In this document: positions 1-11,738 of the stretch, in pieces
Layout: the number at the start of each line of letters is the position of its first letter
How positions within the stretch are numbered: the stretch's first letter is position 1
Source: Chrysomallon squamiferum
Lineage: Eukaryota; Mollusca; Gastropoda; Neomphalida; Peltospiridae
Assembly (NCBI GenBank): GCA_012295275.1
Contig: CM022668.1
Location: forward strand, 852,637-916,636
DNA: 64,000 nt
Reading direction: 5' to 3'
Notes under the pieces: model-generated
What the model was told of the DNA's origin: nothing
Databases searched by the model: none
What the model saw: only the letters and a program-made list of their open reading frames with translations
Program-made: the position numbers and the translations under genes

Positions 1-14
1 AATGAAAATAATTG

Positions 15-1300
15 ATAGCCTGAGAACTGCTGTAGTCAAATTCACCTGCCTGACCAATGGAGAATCCACCATTGCCCAGAACCAAAATCTTTGATACCTG
101 TAACAAAATATTTTGAAATAGTTACCTTAAATATAATTTTTTTTTATAAATAAATATAAATTCATATTTTTCTGGCATCGCATGTTTAACTGACAGCTTT
201 TTTATTTTGATGAGATCAAGAAAGAATAAAAAAAAAAAAATGAAAATAAACTTTTGTATTTACACACCAATGATTTGACAACATGTTTCAAAAAAAAAAA
301 AAAAATTCAATAAATATTTCAATAAAGCAAATTTTATTATTTCAAAATTTACTTTAATACTGTTATAAAACATAAGAATATTCAAATTAATGAGAAGTCA
401 TTATAATCAACTAGAATCCCTTGTCTGGATAAAGTCTTTGTGTGCTGTTCAGTGTGATGCTATCCTCTGCAAGATGGTTTCTTTCCATTACACATCAACT
501 TCATTTCATTTATCTTCCTGTGTATTATTTCCCCATCATCCAGTTTCCAAATGCAGATGTCAACTATCAGTGAATTATTGCATAATCTAGTAACAAGCCC
601 TGCCCAGGCAAATTCTGTCTTCTAACGTATTCAATCACATCTGTGATTTTTCTGTTCTCTCTTACATTGATACCTTTTTTTATTTATGGTATTTAAATTA
701 CACAGGGCTTTCAATTTAATCTAGATAAAGTTCCAAAATATGCTTGTGTAATATGATATCTCTTTATAGTAGTCCTCTTTTTATTTAGATTATGTTGCTT
801 TCTTTGGTGAACTGTCAACATGTTGGTGTATAGTCTCTCACGAATTTAATACACACATCTTCTAGCCCTTTCTTAAAATAAGTTTGAATTTGCACACAGA
901 GCTAAAAGCCTTTTTGTAATCTTGGCTGTTCTCTTTCAGTTGATTTACAAAATGATGTAGACTGTCAGTGATTATTTGCTCGTGAATTCAGCTAATCCCT
1001 TTTTACCTATCTCTTAGCACTGCTTCCACTACCTGTAAGTATTACAATGTATGAAGAGAAGAGTTTCGAAGTTTTCATTTATTTCAGTGGATGTAAAAAA
1101 AATTATTCACAATTATTTATTTCTCACATAGCTTTGTATCTGCTAGTCCACCAAATGCTTCTGGGTGAAACTGAGCAGTAAAAATAGGTCTGCTGGTGTG
1201 CACAATACCCTGGATAATATTACAATGAAAAATAATTTAACCAGAAGATGATTCTTTTTATTTCAGTTATAGAGAAACCCTATTAAGTTAAAGATATCCC
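15..1300 (-). pseudogene. Decayed copy of CPS exons 10-12
   Basis: This segment matches the intact CPS gene region at about 24840-26365 in the same orientation, including intron sequence. The exon 10 copy is at 1132-1209, the exon 11 copy at about 171-226 and the exon 12 copy at about 15-97. The exon 10 copy keeps its 78-nt length and the FHPEAFGG core, but its splice donor GT has become CT and four residues differ. The exon 11 copy has lost its 3' half and donor through a deletion that joins the next intron to mid-exon. The exon 12 copy reads [17 protein letters not shown] instead of [17 protein letters not shown] and has lost its donor. With these splice sites gone it cannot make the domain. 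The copy may continue beyond the left edge of the window, because exon 12 sits right at that edge. Confidence 0.9.
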
Positions 1301-2232
1301 TATAGGACAAATATGGCTTGCAAAGCTTTGCAATAATAGAATAGTTAATTATTTTGCCTGTGTAATTATTATGTACTAAATTAATGAATGTTGAAAACAA
1401 AAATATCTAAATTGTATTAATTCAAAACTTAAACTGTTGTAACAATGAGTGATATGCCTATTTTATGTGTAAATATTAATATTTAATGTAATTTTTTAAA
1501 ATTTTATTAGAGTACTTTTAATATAAATATTTATCAGCTTATAATGTAACCTCAATGATTTTTCTACTACAATTACAGATTCTACAGCTCCTAACAACAT
1601 GTTTAGATCAGCCCCTATGTACAGTGTTTTTGTGCATGTTCAGCTTTTGACAACACAGTTTTTATAAACTCACATGGGACAATTTTGAACTCTGGGATAT
1701 TATTTATTCATTCTATGAATGAACATTTTAATTCTTAAGAACAAAATTAAATATTGTAACTTTTTATTCATTAAGTCAAAATAAAAAAATAAAAAAATAA
1801 TAATAAATAAAAAATAAAACAATGACATTCATGACTGGCCATAAATGTAAGTTCAGAAATAATGTTAATATTTTCCACAGTAATTCATTCTGTTAGATGA
1901 ACAATTGTGCAGTAATTAACTATTATATATATTTTTTGTCTTCATTTCTTCATTACACTAACGCAGTAATGAAAACTAATAACACCACTGACCTGTAAAC
2001 GTGTATTTTTATCTGAAAACTGATTTAAAATGACAATGAATGGACAAGCAAATAAATAGGCTCGTAGAGAGAGCAGAAACGTTAAGTCAAAATGTAGCAA
2101 AAATAGATACTAACTTTATTAATTACCATTTCATACAGTAATTATCTTTGAAGGTTTTTCTGTTTAACTATCTAAAAATTCCTTGGTGATTTTGAGCAAT
2201 CACTTAATCATATTGACTTGCTAGATACTTAC

Positions 2233-2465
2233 TCTGTCTCACATAAGCCATACATTTTCGTCTGACAGTCAAAGTCATTCCAGAACCAGTGTCCCGATTG
2301 GTATCTGTTGAGATGAATGCAGTTTTCACTGTGATAATTATCTGGCTGTCCTGGTGCCCAGAAGGCAATTGTTAATGGATTGTTACTGTTTACCCAAAAC
2401 CACGAACCATCATGCAGAATGTCAGAACCACCCAGCCACACTGATTTAATAGTTCCCCCACCCAA
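2233..2465 (-). CDS. C-type lectin domain exon (partial gene)
   Basis: One exon encodes the C-terminal half of a C-type lectin-like domain. It has an acceptor just above 2465 and a donor (gtaagt) just below 2233, and it ends in codon phase 2. Visible hallmarks are WLGGSD near the start, a QPD triplet in APGQPDN, the WND motif in WFWNDFDC, and the three C-terminal-half cysteines (NC, DC, LC). In characterised Ca-dependent lectins QPD favours galactose-type sugars, as opposed to the mannose-type EPN, and WND contributes to the calcium site. The N-terminal half of the domain and the rest of the protein were not found, so signal peptide, neighbouring domains and gene ends are unknown. It could belong to a lectin gene family member or to a multidomain protein. 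Confidence 0.85.
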
Positions 2466-4331
2466 CTAATGGGTCTTTATGATAATATGAGTAAGGATAA
2501 AAAGAAACTAGTTAACACTATAAATTAGAAAGGGGTATATTAATTTTGTCATGGTCAACAAAACACACAGATATATTTGATACAGTTGTTGGGTGACAGA
2601 AAAGATTCATCTTTCGATTAACAATGACTGAAACTGATATAAACCTTTGTTATGACTTTCAAGAATGAAAATGTCTCAATATTTACTGTAAATAGAAAAG
2701 AAATAGATAATAAATCTGAAAACAATAAATTCAGCTAATGGTTCTTTGCTTCTGTGCATTGTGTTAAAGTTGTCTCCTGTTCTTGTGAAGTAATTTCAGC
2801 CAAGTAGCTATATTCAAATATCAAAAGCTCAAACAAAATTTCAGACATAAATCTGATGCCAGTAAAATAAAAATAATAATAATATTAATAATACCTATAT
2901 TAGCTTTGATAAACATGTGAATATCCCAATTGTATTTTTATCACTGATGTTGTTGTTACTTCTTTTTTTACTTTTTCTTTTCAGTAAGAAGATTGTTCCA
3001 TCTCATACAATGCTATACTTCCAGAAATTTGTATATCCACTGTTATAATTATGTACATGAACTGTTGCACATTATCAATTTAGTAAACAATCAAACAGTT
3101 CACATCAGTTATACAGTGAACAGTAAAAATAATTTTAGACTTTCACAACTCCACACGAAGCAGATTTTATATTATTTTGTATTTATTTGTGTTTTTGTAG
3201 CATTTTTGCAAATTATTAAATAAACATATACATACTATTTATAATTATATAAACACACTCACGAATATGTGACACATTCAAGGTTAATAATCAGTATCAG
3301 TTATTTAATATTCCTTTGTTATAAAATAAAACTAAAATGAAATATATATGCCATACTTTATTTATTTTCCACTCTGGTAAAATATCTGTTCAACCTAAAA
3401 ACTAGCTCAAATTATAACAATGTATTTGTTAATAAATATTCTTATAAAATAAAGTTAGTTAACAAGCAAGAGAAATTATTATGTTATAAAGATGTCATCA
3501 CAGCCTTGATGTCAACCATTAAAATAGTGAAATACATATATAAGAAATGCATAATATAATTTAGTGCATATACATGCAAATATATAAATTTCAGTTATCA
3601 AAATTCATTATTTGAAAACAATTGAATGAAATATTTACAAACTGTCAGCTATATCTTCATAAATTCTGTAACACAGGTATAATTAGCTATGATCAGAGTT
3701 TAAATGAATCAAATTAGATAACGATAATTATGTGTAGAAAATAAATAATTATAAAATATATATAGGTCGGTCAAGTGGTGCAAGAAATTTCTGATTCATT
3801 ATCTACCTGTCTGACTGCATCACTTGATCTTTTGTATTTTCCAGTTAGGCATTTGATTCAACTGGGCGTCTTGTGCTACCCTATATATTTTGGGTTAAAA
3901 TAATTCAATAATTTTTACATTAAAATATATACAGAAACCAAAATGGAAAAATAATAAGGATATATATATTACAATATCAGATGAAAATTAAATAATAATA
4001 AAAATTATAATAATACAATAATAATCATAATGTGAACAACAATAACAAGAACAACAGCAACCATATAAAACCATAGTAAATAAATATATTATAAAATATG
4101 TGTTTGCTTTTTATAAATTAAAAATTAAATATAAAAAAAAATAATATTAAATACTTTAAAAATTTGATCGGACATAAATATCAGAAACGGCATAAAAGAA
4201 TTATAGTTTATGAATGTTCTGTGGAACACCGTTATCAAAGCTCCGTTACAGCCATACAGTTTGTTCATGAGGGAAAAGCATTACTAACAGAAATATTTTT
4301 ACAATTTATATAATTAATATCATATTATATA
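2466..4331. other. AT-rich non-coding stretch
   Basis: No supportable exon was seen. The stretch is AT-rich with short simple repeats such as the ATA/AAT runs near 2875-2895 and 3990-4030. It may include introns of the lectin gene. A slightly less AT-rich patch at 3763-3900 could be an old repeat but was not identified. Confidence 0.5.
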
Positions 4332-5139
4332 CCGTATATACTTGTGTACAAGGCGACCTTATGTATAAGTCGATGTGTATTTTAAGACCAAAAATTGCGT
4401 CATTTTAGGTATTACTTGTGTATAAGTCGACTGTAGATTCCAGGCACCGTCACTATTTTTAGACCAGTGTGACAGTGCCATGAAGGCCTACATTGTACGC
4501 CTACTGTAACATAACTTGCACGAGCTGTAACTTGCACGAACATACCATAATAACGTAAATGCATGTATTACACAAGCTATAGCCTAAATGTATCATAAAT
4601 AGTATCTCTTTAATGTAATAGGTCTAACATGGAGACCTAACTTACCGTTATATTTAGCCGTTCTATGATTTACAAAATTAGTCGGTAGTGGATATTAATG
4701 ACGATTGCAATATTATTTCACCAAATTCTTTACAATTACACAAGTGAGTTTTGTTTATGAAATTAGGACCGATATTTAGTGCAATTTGGCAGAGAAGTCT
4801 GCATTCCTAGATCATGCAAGACGCCGTAAAGCATAACGCCATACTGACGGTTTTCTTGCTTTAAAATGTATTTTTATGTCATTAAACGGAAGAATATCAT
4901 GTTTTACATTCATAGCTGGTTTTGTTATTTAATTTTTCAAAAATTTTTATATGATAAAATTATACTTTTGAAAATCTGAAAGACCGCGATAATTTTAGAT
5001 GCATCCCGTAGCAAAAAATAGTCAAAATGGCGACTCTTCAGCAACAGCTACAAAAGCATTACCTATGTATAAGTCGACCCCCAAAATATTACCTTAATAT
5101 AGTCTCCCAAAAATTCGACTTATACACAAGTATATACGG
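4332..5139. mobile_element. Terminal-inverted-repeat DNA element, TA duplication
   Basis: The two ends are inverted copies. The left end begins CCGTATATACTTGTGTA and the right end, read on the other strand, begins the same way. Each end is flanked by TA (4330-4331 and 5140-5141), which fits a TA target-site duplication. A motif close to TGTATAAGTCGA recurs near both ends and inside. The element is about 808 bp long and no open frame for a transposase is visible, so it looks non-autonomous. TA duplication fits the Tc1/mariner/pogo group among others; the superfamily is not assigned. Confidence 0.8.
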
Positions 5140-6379
5140 TAATTATTTTATAGTATCATGGACCAATAGGAACGATAACTCGTAACGGCACAAATTACGT
5201 CACGGTAAAAAGCCTAAAACAAATTCGCCGATTTAAAAAACCCCACCTAAATGTTCTTTTCTGCCGGGTTCTGACAGGGAGAACATTGACAACTACAAAA
5301 GTTAATACATTAAATTAATCTTATTCCGAATTATAATTTCAGTTTATTATGCATGCATTTAAACAAAAATAATCCAGTTTGAAAAGTTTGATGAAGTTGA
5401 AAAAGTAGTTAAAAAGGCGCGTGACATCATGGTTTGGTAATATGAACAACAATTCTTAACTTCATTAGTGTAAATCGTAAAAAGTTCTGAAAAATGGACG
5501 CAAAATAATTTAATTTGGAAGTTTAAAAATGTCCGTGAGCTCACGGAAACTTCCGATCGAGGGCAACGTCGAACGCCGATTAGTGTTTACAAACTTTTAA
5601 ATACGTGTGCCTTCATAATGCAATTAATTTTACATGGATTATTAAAAGTAATTTGGGGAAATATGTCATTTAATCAATGCCTCGTATACATAGTAATTGC
5701 TGCAAAGGTCAAAACCTTTTTTTGTTTTTTTTGTTAACTTTGACGTCATACCATCTCGTACCTGTTTCGTACTATATATTTGTTTTCAGAATTATTACGA
5801 CGTCGCCAGCCAAAAAATAAAAAAATAAATAAATAAAATAAAATAAAGAATTTCCATTGACACTGGCGCGCGAACATGAAGATGACTATTCTCATTACAT
5901 TAGGTACCAAATCATAATGTGGGCACGTTACTCTACTAAAACTCCATAACTGACAGTTCTTAGTACGTAGTTGTAAAACGATACTTGAAACCATTATTGT
6001 TCTTTTATATATATATATATATATATATAACTATATACTTATTTCTATTTTCAATGCATTAGAGGCCGTATTTATATCTAAAAGGCAAACTGATCACGTG
6101 TTATTTGAATGATTACCTTGATACATCCATTATAAGCTTAAAATTAAAAAACAAAATAATAAATTTTAAAGGTCCGTCAATCGGCCTTATAAATATTTTT
6201 ATTAAAAATTAAATTTTCACTCTTTTTCGTTAAAACAAAAAGCATTCAACTTCTAAAACATGAACAGTTATGTATACAAACATTATCCTATTTTTATTAT
6301 TAAAAAATCAAAAAATCATTGGTCCATGCTAATTATAGTTTTCTTCTGTTACATTTATATATATTTACGTATAAAGTGT
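5140..6379. other. CG-richer non-coding patch
   Basis: There is no confident gene. From about 5150 to 5960 the sequence has clearly more CG dinucleotides than its surroundings, plus a CCAAT-like site near 5163, a CRE-like TTACGTCA near 5196 and a perfect 16-bp palindrome at 5532-5547. It could be a promoter or an old transposon; neither is shown. An AT dinucleotide microsatellite lies at about 6006-6029, after which AT-rich sequence runs to the innexin stop codon. Confidence 0.4.
6293..6298 (-). terminator. Likely poly(A) signal of the innexin gene
   Basis: AATAAA reads on the minus strand about 80 nt beyond the innexin stop codon, the usual place for a polyadenylation signal. In this AT-rich DNA the hexamer is common by chance. 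Confidence 0.35.
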
Positions 6380-7573
6380 CTATCCATTCTTTTTTAGTTT
6401 TTCCTCCTCCTCTGGTTTGTCGAACTCGTGTAGTTCCTGGAAATCTTCCCACAGTTGTTTTACGAGATCTAGAGCTAACATGTCGCCAACATTTTTACGA
6501 ACAGCCCGAACTAGGAATACACCGTCGTCTCGGAGGTATTCTCTGACGAACTTGCGGAACAACTTCCGCTCGCTGCTCGTGTTGTCTGCGTTCAACAGGT
6601 CGATGTGTTTCTGAATGAATTCTTCCCGCCGTTTTCTGAAACAGATGTTAAAAATCCAAAAGAAGAAATTAACGATTGTTACAATGGACAGGAGAAACAG
6701 CCAGAACCAGGTGAAGGCGTACATTTTTTCTACAAACAAGTTGATGGAAAGAACGCACTGAAGCGTATATCGCTGAATATTCTGAAGCTGTCGTATCTCG
6801 AAATCACACATGGCTATCCGAGGAAACGAGTTCAGGTCTTCCCAAGATCCCTGCTGGGTCAAGATGCTTATAATCTGAAATCCGTACGTGCTGAAACCGA
6901 TGTCTAAGAATTTGGTTAGCATGAAGAACTGTCCAATGACGTTAGCGCAATAGAGAAGTTTACAGAACAGGTACAATCCTGTCAGATAGGTTCCTTGTCG
7001 TTTACCAAACATAAAGCAGACGACACCCGAAACCTTCTTTCTTACTCGGATTAAAACGTTGTATTTGTAATCCCTGTAAGCCATAAGCCAATTTTTTACG
7101 AAAGTGGCAATCTGTTTTATTTTTTTACTTCTTTCTTTTGGGGGAGATATCATCGTTTCTTCAGCCATTCTAACGATCTTGGTGACATTGATACCGGAAT
7201 AGGTTTTCAGTTCTTTCCAAATGATGTTTGGAAACTTGAAAAGCAGAGCCTGGAATAGAAATAAAACGGGCACCCATCGGTAGAAGCTGATATCCCTTTC
7301 AAATCGTTTGTGTACCTCTACTGGTATTGGTTCATCCATGGGCACATTGTACATGTGATTAATGAAGCAGTAGTTTTCTGCATACTTCCTGTGAGATGTT
7401 TTGAAATGGGCTGGATACCAGCAATGGATCGGGTCACCTACATAGTTCTTGGCGCCTGAAAAGGCAGCAAATGCAATGAAAATGCCCACTGAAGCTAAAT
7501 GATGCAGTTGATCAATTCCATCATCGTCTGTAGCCCCCTTTGAAACTGACAACTTTGAGAAGGCTTCTATCAT
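6380..7573 (-). CDS. Innexin (invertebrate gap-junction channel protein)
   Basis: A 397-residue protein that forms gap junctions or plasma-membrane hemichannels as an innexin oligomer. The coding region is a single exon. An acceptor (tttcag) lies ten bases upstream of the ATG, so an intron separates it from a 5' untranslated exon. Four membrane segments fall near residues 25-45, 100-120, 195-222 and 285-311. Each extracellular loop has its expected cysteine pair: C51 and C69 in loop 1, C256 and C273 in loop 2. The family signature before TM2, usually YYQWV, is present in altered form as FYRWV at residues 97-101. The C-terminal tail is charged (EEEE followed by lysines). Length and topology match molluscan and annelid innexins of about 400 residues. 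Which paralogue it is cannot be said, because these animals carry many. Confidence 0.97.
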   Translation of the reverse strand: MIEAFSKLSVSKGATDDDGIDQLHHLASVGIFIAFAAFSGAKNYVGDPIHCWYPAHFKTSHRKYAENYCFINHMYNVPMDEPIPVEVHKRFERDISFYRWVPVLFLFQALLFKFPNIIWKELKTYSGINVTKIVRMAEETMISPPKERSKKIKQIATFVKNWLMAYRDYKYNVLIRVRKKVSGVVCFMFGKRQGTYLTGLYLFCKLLYCANVIGQFFMLTKFLDIGFSTYGFQIISILTQQGSWEDLNSFPRIAMCDFEIRQLQNIQRYTLQCVLSINLFVEKMYAFTWFWLFLLSIVTIVNFFFWIFNICFRKRREEFIQKHIDLLNADNTSSERKLFRKFVREYLRDDGVFLVRAVRKNVGDMLALDLVKQLWEDFQELHEFDKPEEEEKLKKNG

Positions 7574-7583
7574 AGAACCCAGC

Positions 7584-7857
7584 CTGAAATATAAATTACG
7601 TAATCATTTATTATGCAACCAGCTGCATAGCAATATTTTATTTTATTTTATTGATTTGTTTTCCTATGTTAAATATGAACTTTACTTACATGATTTTCAA
7701 GTTCTTTTACGAAGCCCACTTAAATAATTTTCACCTGTAAGTAAATAAAATATAATTCTATACATATTTAGAAACCATTTGTTAATAATGAACCAAGCAA
7801 TCCATATATATTTTATCATATTTTTATGTTTTTCTAAATTGAGGTAGCAGTCGTTTC

Positions 7858-7908
<51 letters not shown>

Positions 7909-9590
7909 CCTTGTCGTAAGACATGCATAAAAATTAATATCTTACACACCTAAGTTATAATCACTTCATCTAAGTAGATGACAATTATATTAATAATATT
8001 AACTACAGAAATAAAATTTATAATTTCACATTTAATACCCTGTCCTATATTAAGAAGTCATTGTGTTCTAAAGAATGTGATGGAGAAACAATTGTCATAT
8101 CTCCATTAGGATATTTACTTTTAGGTGCACCATCAGCACCTTTATATATTGAACATTTTCTAGTAATCAAGAGGTACTCAGTTTTGTCACTGGTCCAGCT
8201 AGAGCCGAGACTGGTTTATCAAAAGTCTATGTAAATGTGTTTCTTTTTTTATTCTTCGTTTGTTGTTGTTGTTGCTCTTGTTGTTAATAAAAATGAACTT
8301 TATATTGGGACAGTTTTTCTCTTTTATTTTATCATAAAGCATTGTCTTTTAATATATCATTAAACAAAATTCTTATATGAGAAAAAGATAGGATAATGCA
8401 TGAGCGTATCCCTGGCCCTTCCAAATAATATAACTTTGTACATGAAACAATACATGAAGATCTATTTTTTTATTATTATATATTTTTCTTCTTTCTTTCT
8501 TCATTTCTGTATTATTATTTGTGGGAAGTGGGAGCTCTATGCATTACTTTTTTATTTTACTGTTACACTTCATTAATAGTAAAGGTTGGAATTAAGTAAA
8601 AAGGAAGTTAATAAGAAAAGTACCACATGTAACAATATAAAATTAGTTTTGACAATACAAGTATCATTGAAGTCATTGCAAAAGAAAGACTAATTGTTAA
8701 AACTCATCCTGAACTCAAGTGAACAAAAAATAAAACTTGTTATTGATGTCGCAAATTTTGTTTTATTTGCTTTGAATAGTTAATCTGCATGAAACGAAAT
8801 TAGCAATTAAGCAAAGTAACTTTGTAATGTGTAGATCATTTCTAGCAGATTCCTTCCCCCACAATGTATTTCTAAACCAAACTAGACATTGATTATTTGT
8901 CCATCTATCCTCCCTCTGTTACTAAGATAATGTTTACACAATGTGCATTTCTGAATATGTATTACAATTAGAAGACATTATATGATTAATTCGCATACTG
9001 GAATTTTAATAGATTTACTCTTTGCAGTTATAAATATTTTTCATTGATCAGAAAATGTGGAATATTAATAATGTTGACAAATTCAAAAATTAATATAAAA
9101 CACAACTCCAATAACGTGAAATTATATTTTATCATCATCATTACTACTACTACTGCTGCTGCTGCTACTACTATAACTATTATTTGTTTACTTATTTGCA
9201 TTTTATTATGATTTTATTCATGTACATATGACTCATAACATCAAAAAGTTTTTTTTTTTTTTTTTTTCAATAAAAAGAATAGTACCCTAGGCTGTATTTG
9301 TGAATAATTTCACCTGTATATTTAGACAATGCTGCCTATTTTGATTGTACTACCCTTCTTTCTTGTGTGTTTATGTACCTATAAATCTGAAACGACTCAC
9401 CTGCATCAAAAGGTAACACTTTGCTAGTAGTTAGAGGTAAACTTTAATGTCACAGAAATTCCAAGTGTCTAAACATGAATCATGTTTTATGTTACTGTAT
9501 TTTGTTGTACAAATCAAACTTTTAAGCAGAAAATGTACTGCTAAACACAAGTTAGAGAAACTTTCTAAAACTTGCTAGATCAAGAAAGAC
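7584..9590. other. Non-coding region upstream of innexin
   Basis: No exon was recognised. It should hold the innexin 5' intron and promoter, which I could not place. It contains a CA microsatellite at 7859-7907, a short ACT/GCT trinucleotide run near 9140-9170 and a poly(T) run near 9250. Confidence 0.5.
7859..7907. repeat. (AC)n microsatellite
   Basis: About 24 uninterrupted AC units. Confidence 0.97.
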
Positions 9591-10990
9591 ACAACATCAA
9601 TTGCCCGTGGCCTGTGATGGAATGTACGTGGGCAGATCCAGTCGCATCATTGGTGGTGTTTGATGTCAGTTTCACTCATGTCCATAGACCTGACTGAAAA
9701 GCAGGTCGAATTTTTGGTGTAACCAGAGATGGCGACTGTGAATGTGTCATAATGACCATATTTATCACAAGTGACCTAGTTGACAAGTTGACATCCGTAA
9801 TGAACAGTTTGAGCAGAAGATATTGAAATGACATCAAGTCAAAATTAAACTCCAAGATATTACCTACAATATAATAAATGCCTAAGTTTACTATTTTCAG
9901 TTCAGTTGTAAAACACACTTAAAGTGGACCTGGCTGACCACAAAAAGCATCATACTCCGGCGTATAAAAGAACATCCCCATAAATTATGAGACAAAAGTA
10001 TCTGGTATCAATATTGCTCAGAAGGAACTTACAATATATAACATGTTCACTTATTTACAAAGTCTAATAACTTAAAGTCTTAGTATTTTCCCTTTCAACA
10101 GTCCAGTTATTTCAGAAATGTCATGAGAGCTGATGCTTTACATCTGGGTGGAAATTTCAAGAGATGGTGTGTAGATGATGCAAAGGATCCAACATTTGTT
10201 GTTGCCTCCAGTTAAACAGCAGGTCCATGGTGATGCATGAAATAGATATGGTTGTCTTCATGTTCATCTGAATCAGGTCAATCCATAGACTTTTTTTAAT
10301 TTCCATGGATTAATTCTTTAGATAGTTGAGGACTTGCTTGCTCTATCATGTACCGTTGTCAAAATATTAATTATTCTTCAATCACTTACTAAACAATGTT
10401 GATATTTCTGTAAGTTTCTGATACACGATGGATGGAATATGGCCTACTTACTTTCCCACTGAACACTCCTGTACAGGTTCTTGTTAAAATAGTTTCTTCT
10501 AAAAGCTTCATTAATGATTTTAGGTCCATCATGTATGCACTTTGGAATTTTTCAATAAATGAAAATTTGTGTTATGGCAGTCAGTTTTCTGTCAGTACCA
10601 ATCCATTGCTGTTATATTATCACTAGGACATTTCAACATGCTTAAGCTTTAGATTAGGTTTCTGGTGATATTTACAGACATAGTAGAGATGAGATCCTGA
10701 TGACTTAGCAAGAACACACAATTTTGCAGCAAAGGTGCAAGTGAAGAAATTCCAATCTTCTTTTCTGTTAGGATTCTTTACAAGAAAAAATAATGTTCCT
10801 TGAGATGTGATAAGATTAGCTGGTTTTGATGTTGTACCTATTACAAAGTTCTTCTATGAAAGCTTTGTTCTTATCTCATTGTCCTAATATACCCATCTGC
10901 TTTTTTACATGACAGCTTTTAGCACTAGGTTGTTTGTGGCTCCAAATGTCTTCATAATTCTGTTTGTCTTCCAAAATCACCACCCAGATT
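9591..10990 (-). pseudogene. Broken coding remnants, family unknown
   Basis: This block has more balanced base composition than its surroundings. On the minus strand it reads as protein-like stretches interrupted by stops and frame changes. The longest is a 76-codon open frame at 10626-10853 without an initiating methionine, containing GTTSKPANLITSQGTLFF and KEDWNFFTCTFAAK. Just upstream in another frame is a stretch starting VILEDKQNYEDIWSHKQ that ends at a stop. The pattern suits a decayed gene or transposon open frame. I do not recognise the family, and chance open frames cannot be excluded. Confidence 0.35.
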
Positions 10991-11677
10991 AGGGTTATAA
11001 TAAAGTACTAAATCTGTGTCGTATGTCCTTACTGCATTATAGTGTGTTTTGTTTACCTTAAAGCAATTTATTTTAAAATATTTAAATACCGAAGATATGT
11101 TATGCAAAGTTTAGAAGTATATTTGAATTGTAAACAAAGATTTAAATGCTATTAATACTGTAAATTTTATTCAGGGAATATATATAAAAAGAAAGAACAC
11201 AGAATTGATTACCTCAACAACAGTATAATATATAATGTTAAAAATACTAAACAAACAACAAAATAAGTGAACTAATCATTGTTTTTTATATATTTCATAT
11301 ATAATATTTTATTAAACAAAACTGTAACTGACAAAAAAGATAAAATTTTAGTTGATTTTTAAGATGATGAAGGGACTGAAACTAAAAATTCAAGCTAAAT
11401 AAACTAAATTAATTAATATACACTTGTATCCATTTTATCTCTTTCTAAATATTATGGATATACTTAAAGAAAAGGTATCTGATGTTCATAATAATATCCC
11501 TGGTATTGAATCATGGCGTAATAATGCTGCACAAATTTGTTAAAATATGAAATAGTCTTGAAATATCGACATTGTCTTAAATATTCACTATGTGTTTTTA
11601 GAGCATTATTAAATATGCTGTATTAGAACATTTATTTAATGATCCATGAATTTTTATATATATATTTTTGACTTTTG

Positions 11678-11738
11678 TTTTAAATTTAGAAATGCTTTAT
11701 TATAAATTTATATATATAAAGCATTTCTAAATTTAAAA
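11678..11738. repeat. Perfect 23-bp inverted repeat (hairpin)
   Basis: Arms at 11678-11700 and 11716-11738 are exact reverse complements with a 15-nt loop. The arms contain TAGAAATGCTTTAT and its complement. No flanking target duplication or gene was seen; it may be the remains of a small transposon or a structured transcript. Confidence 0.85.

Noticed and set aside
6319-6907. Plus-strand open frames overlapping the innexin gene
   Set aside because: They are antisense shadows of a conserved 397-residue innexin and show no domain of their own.
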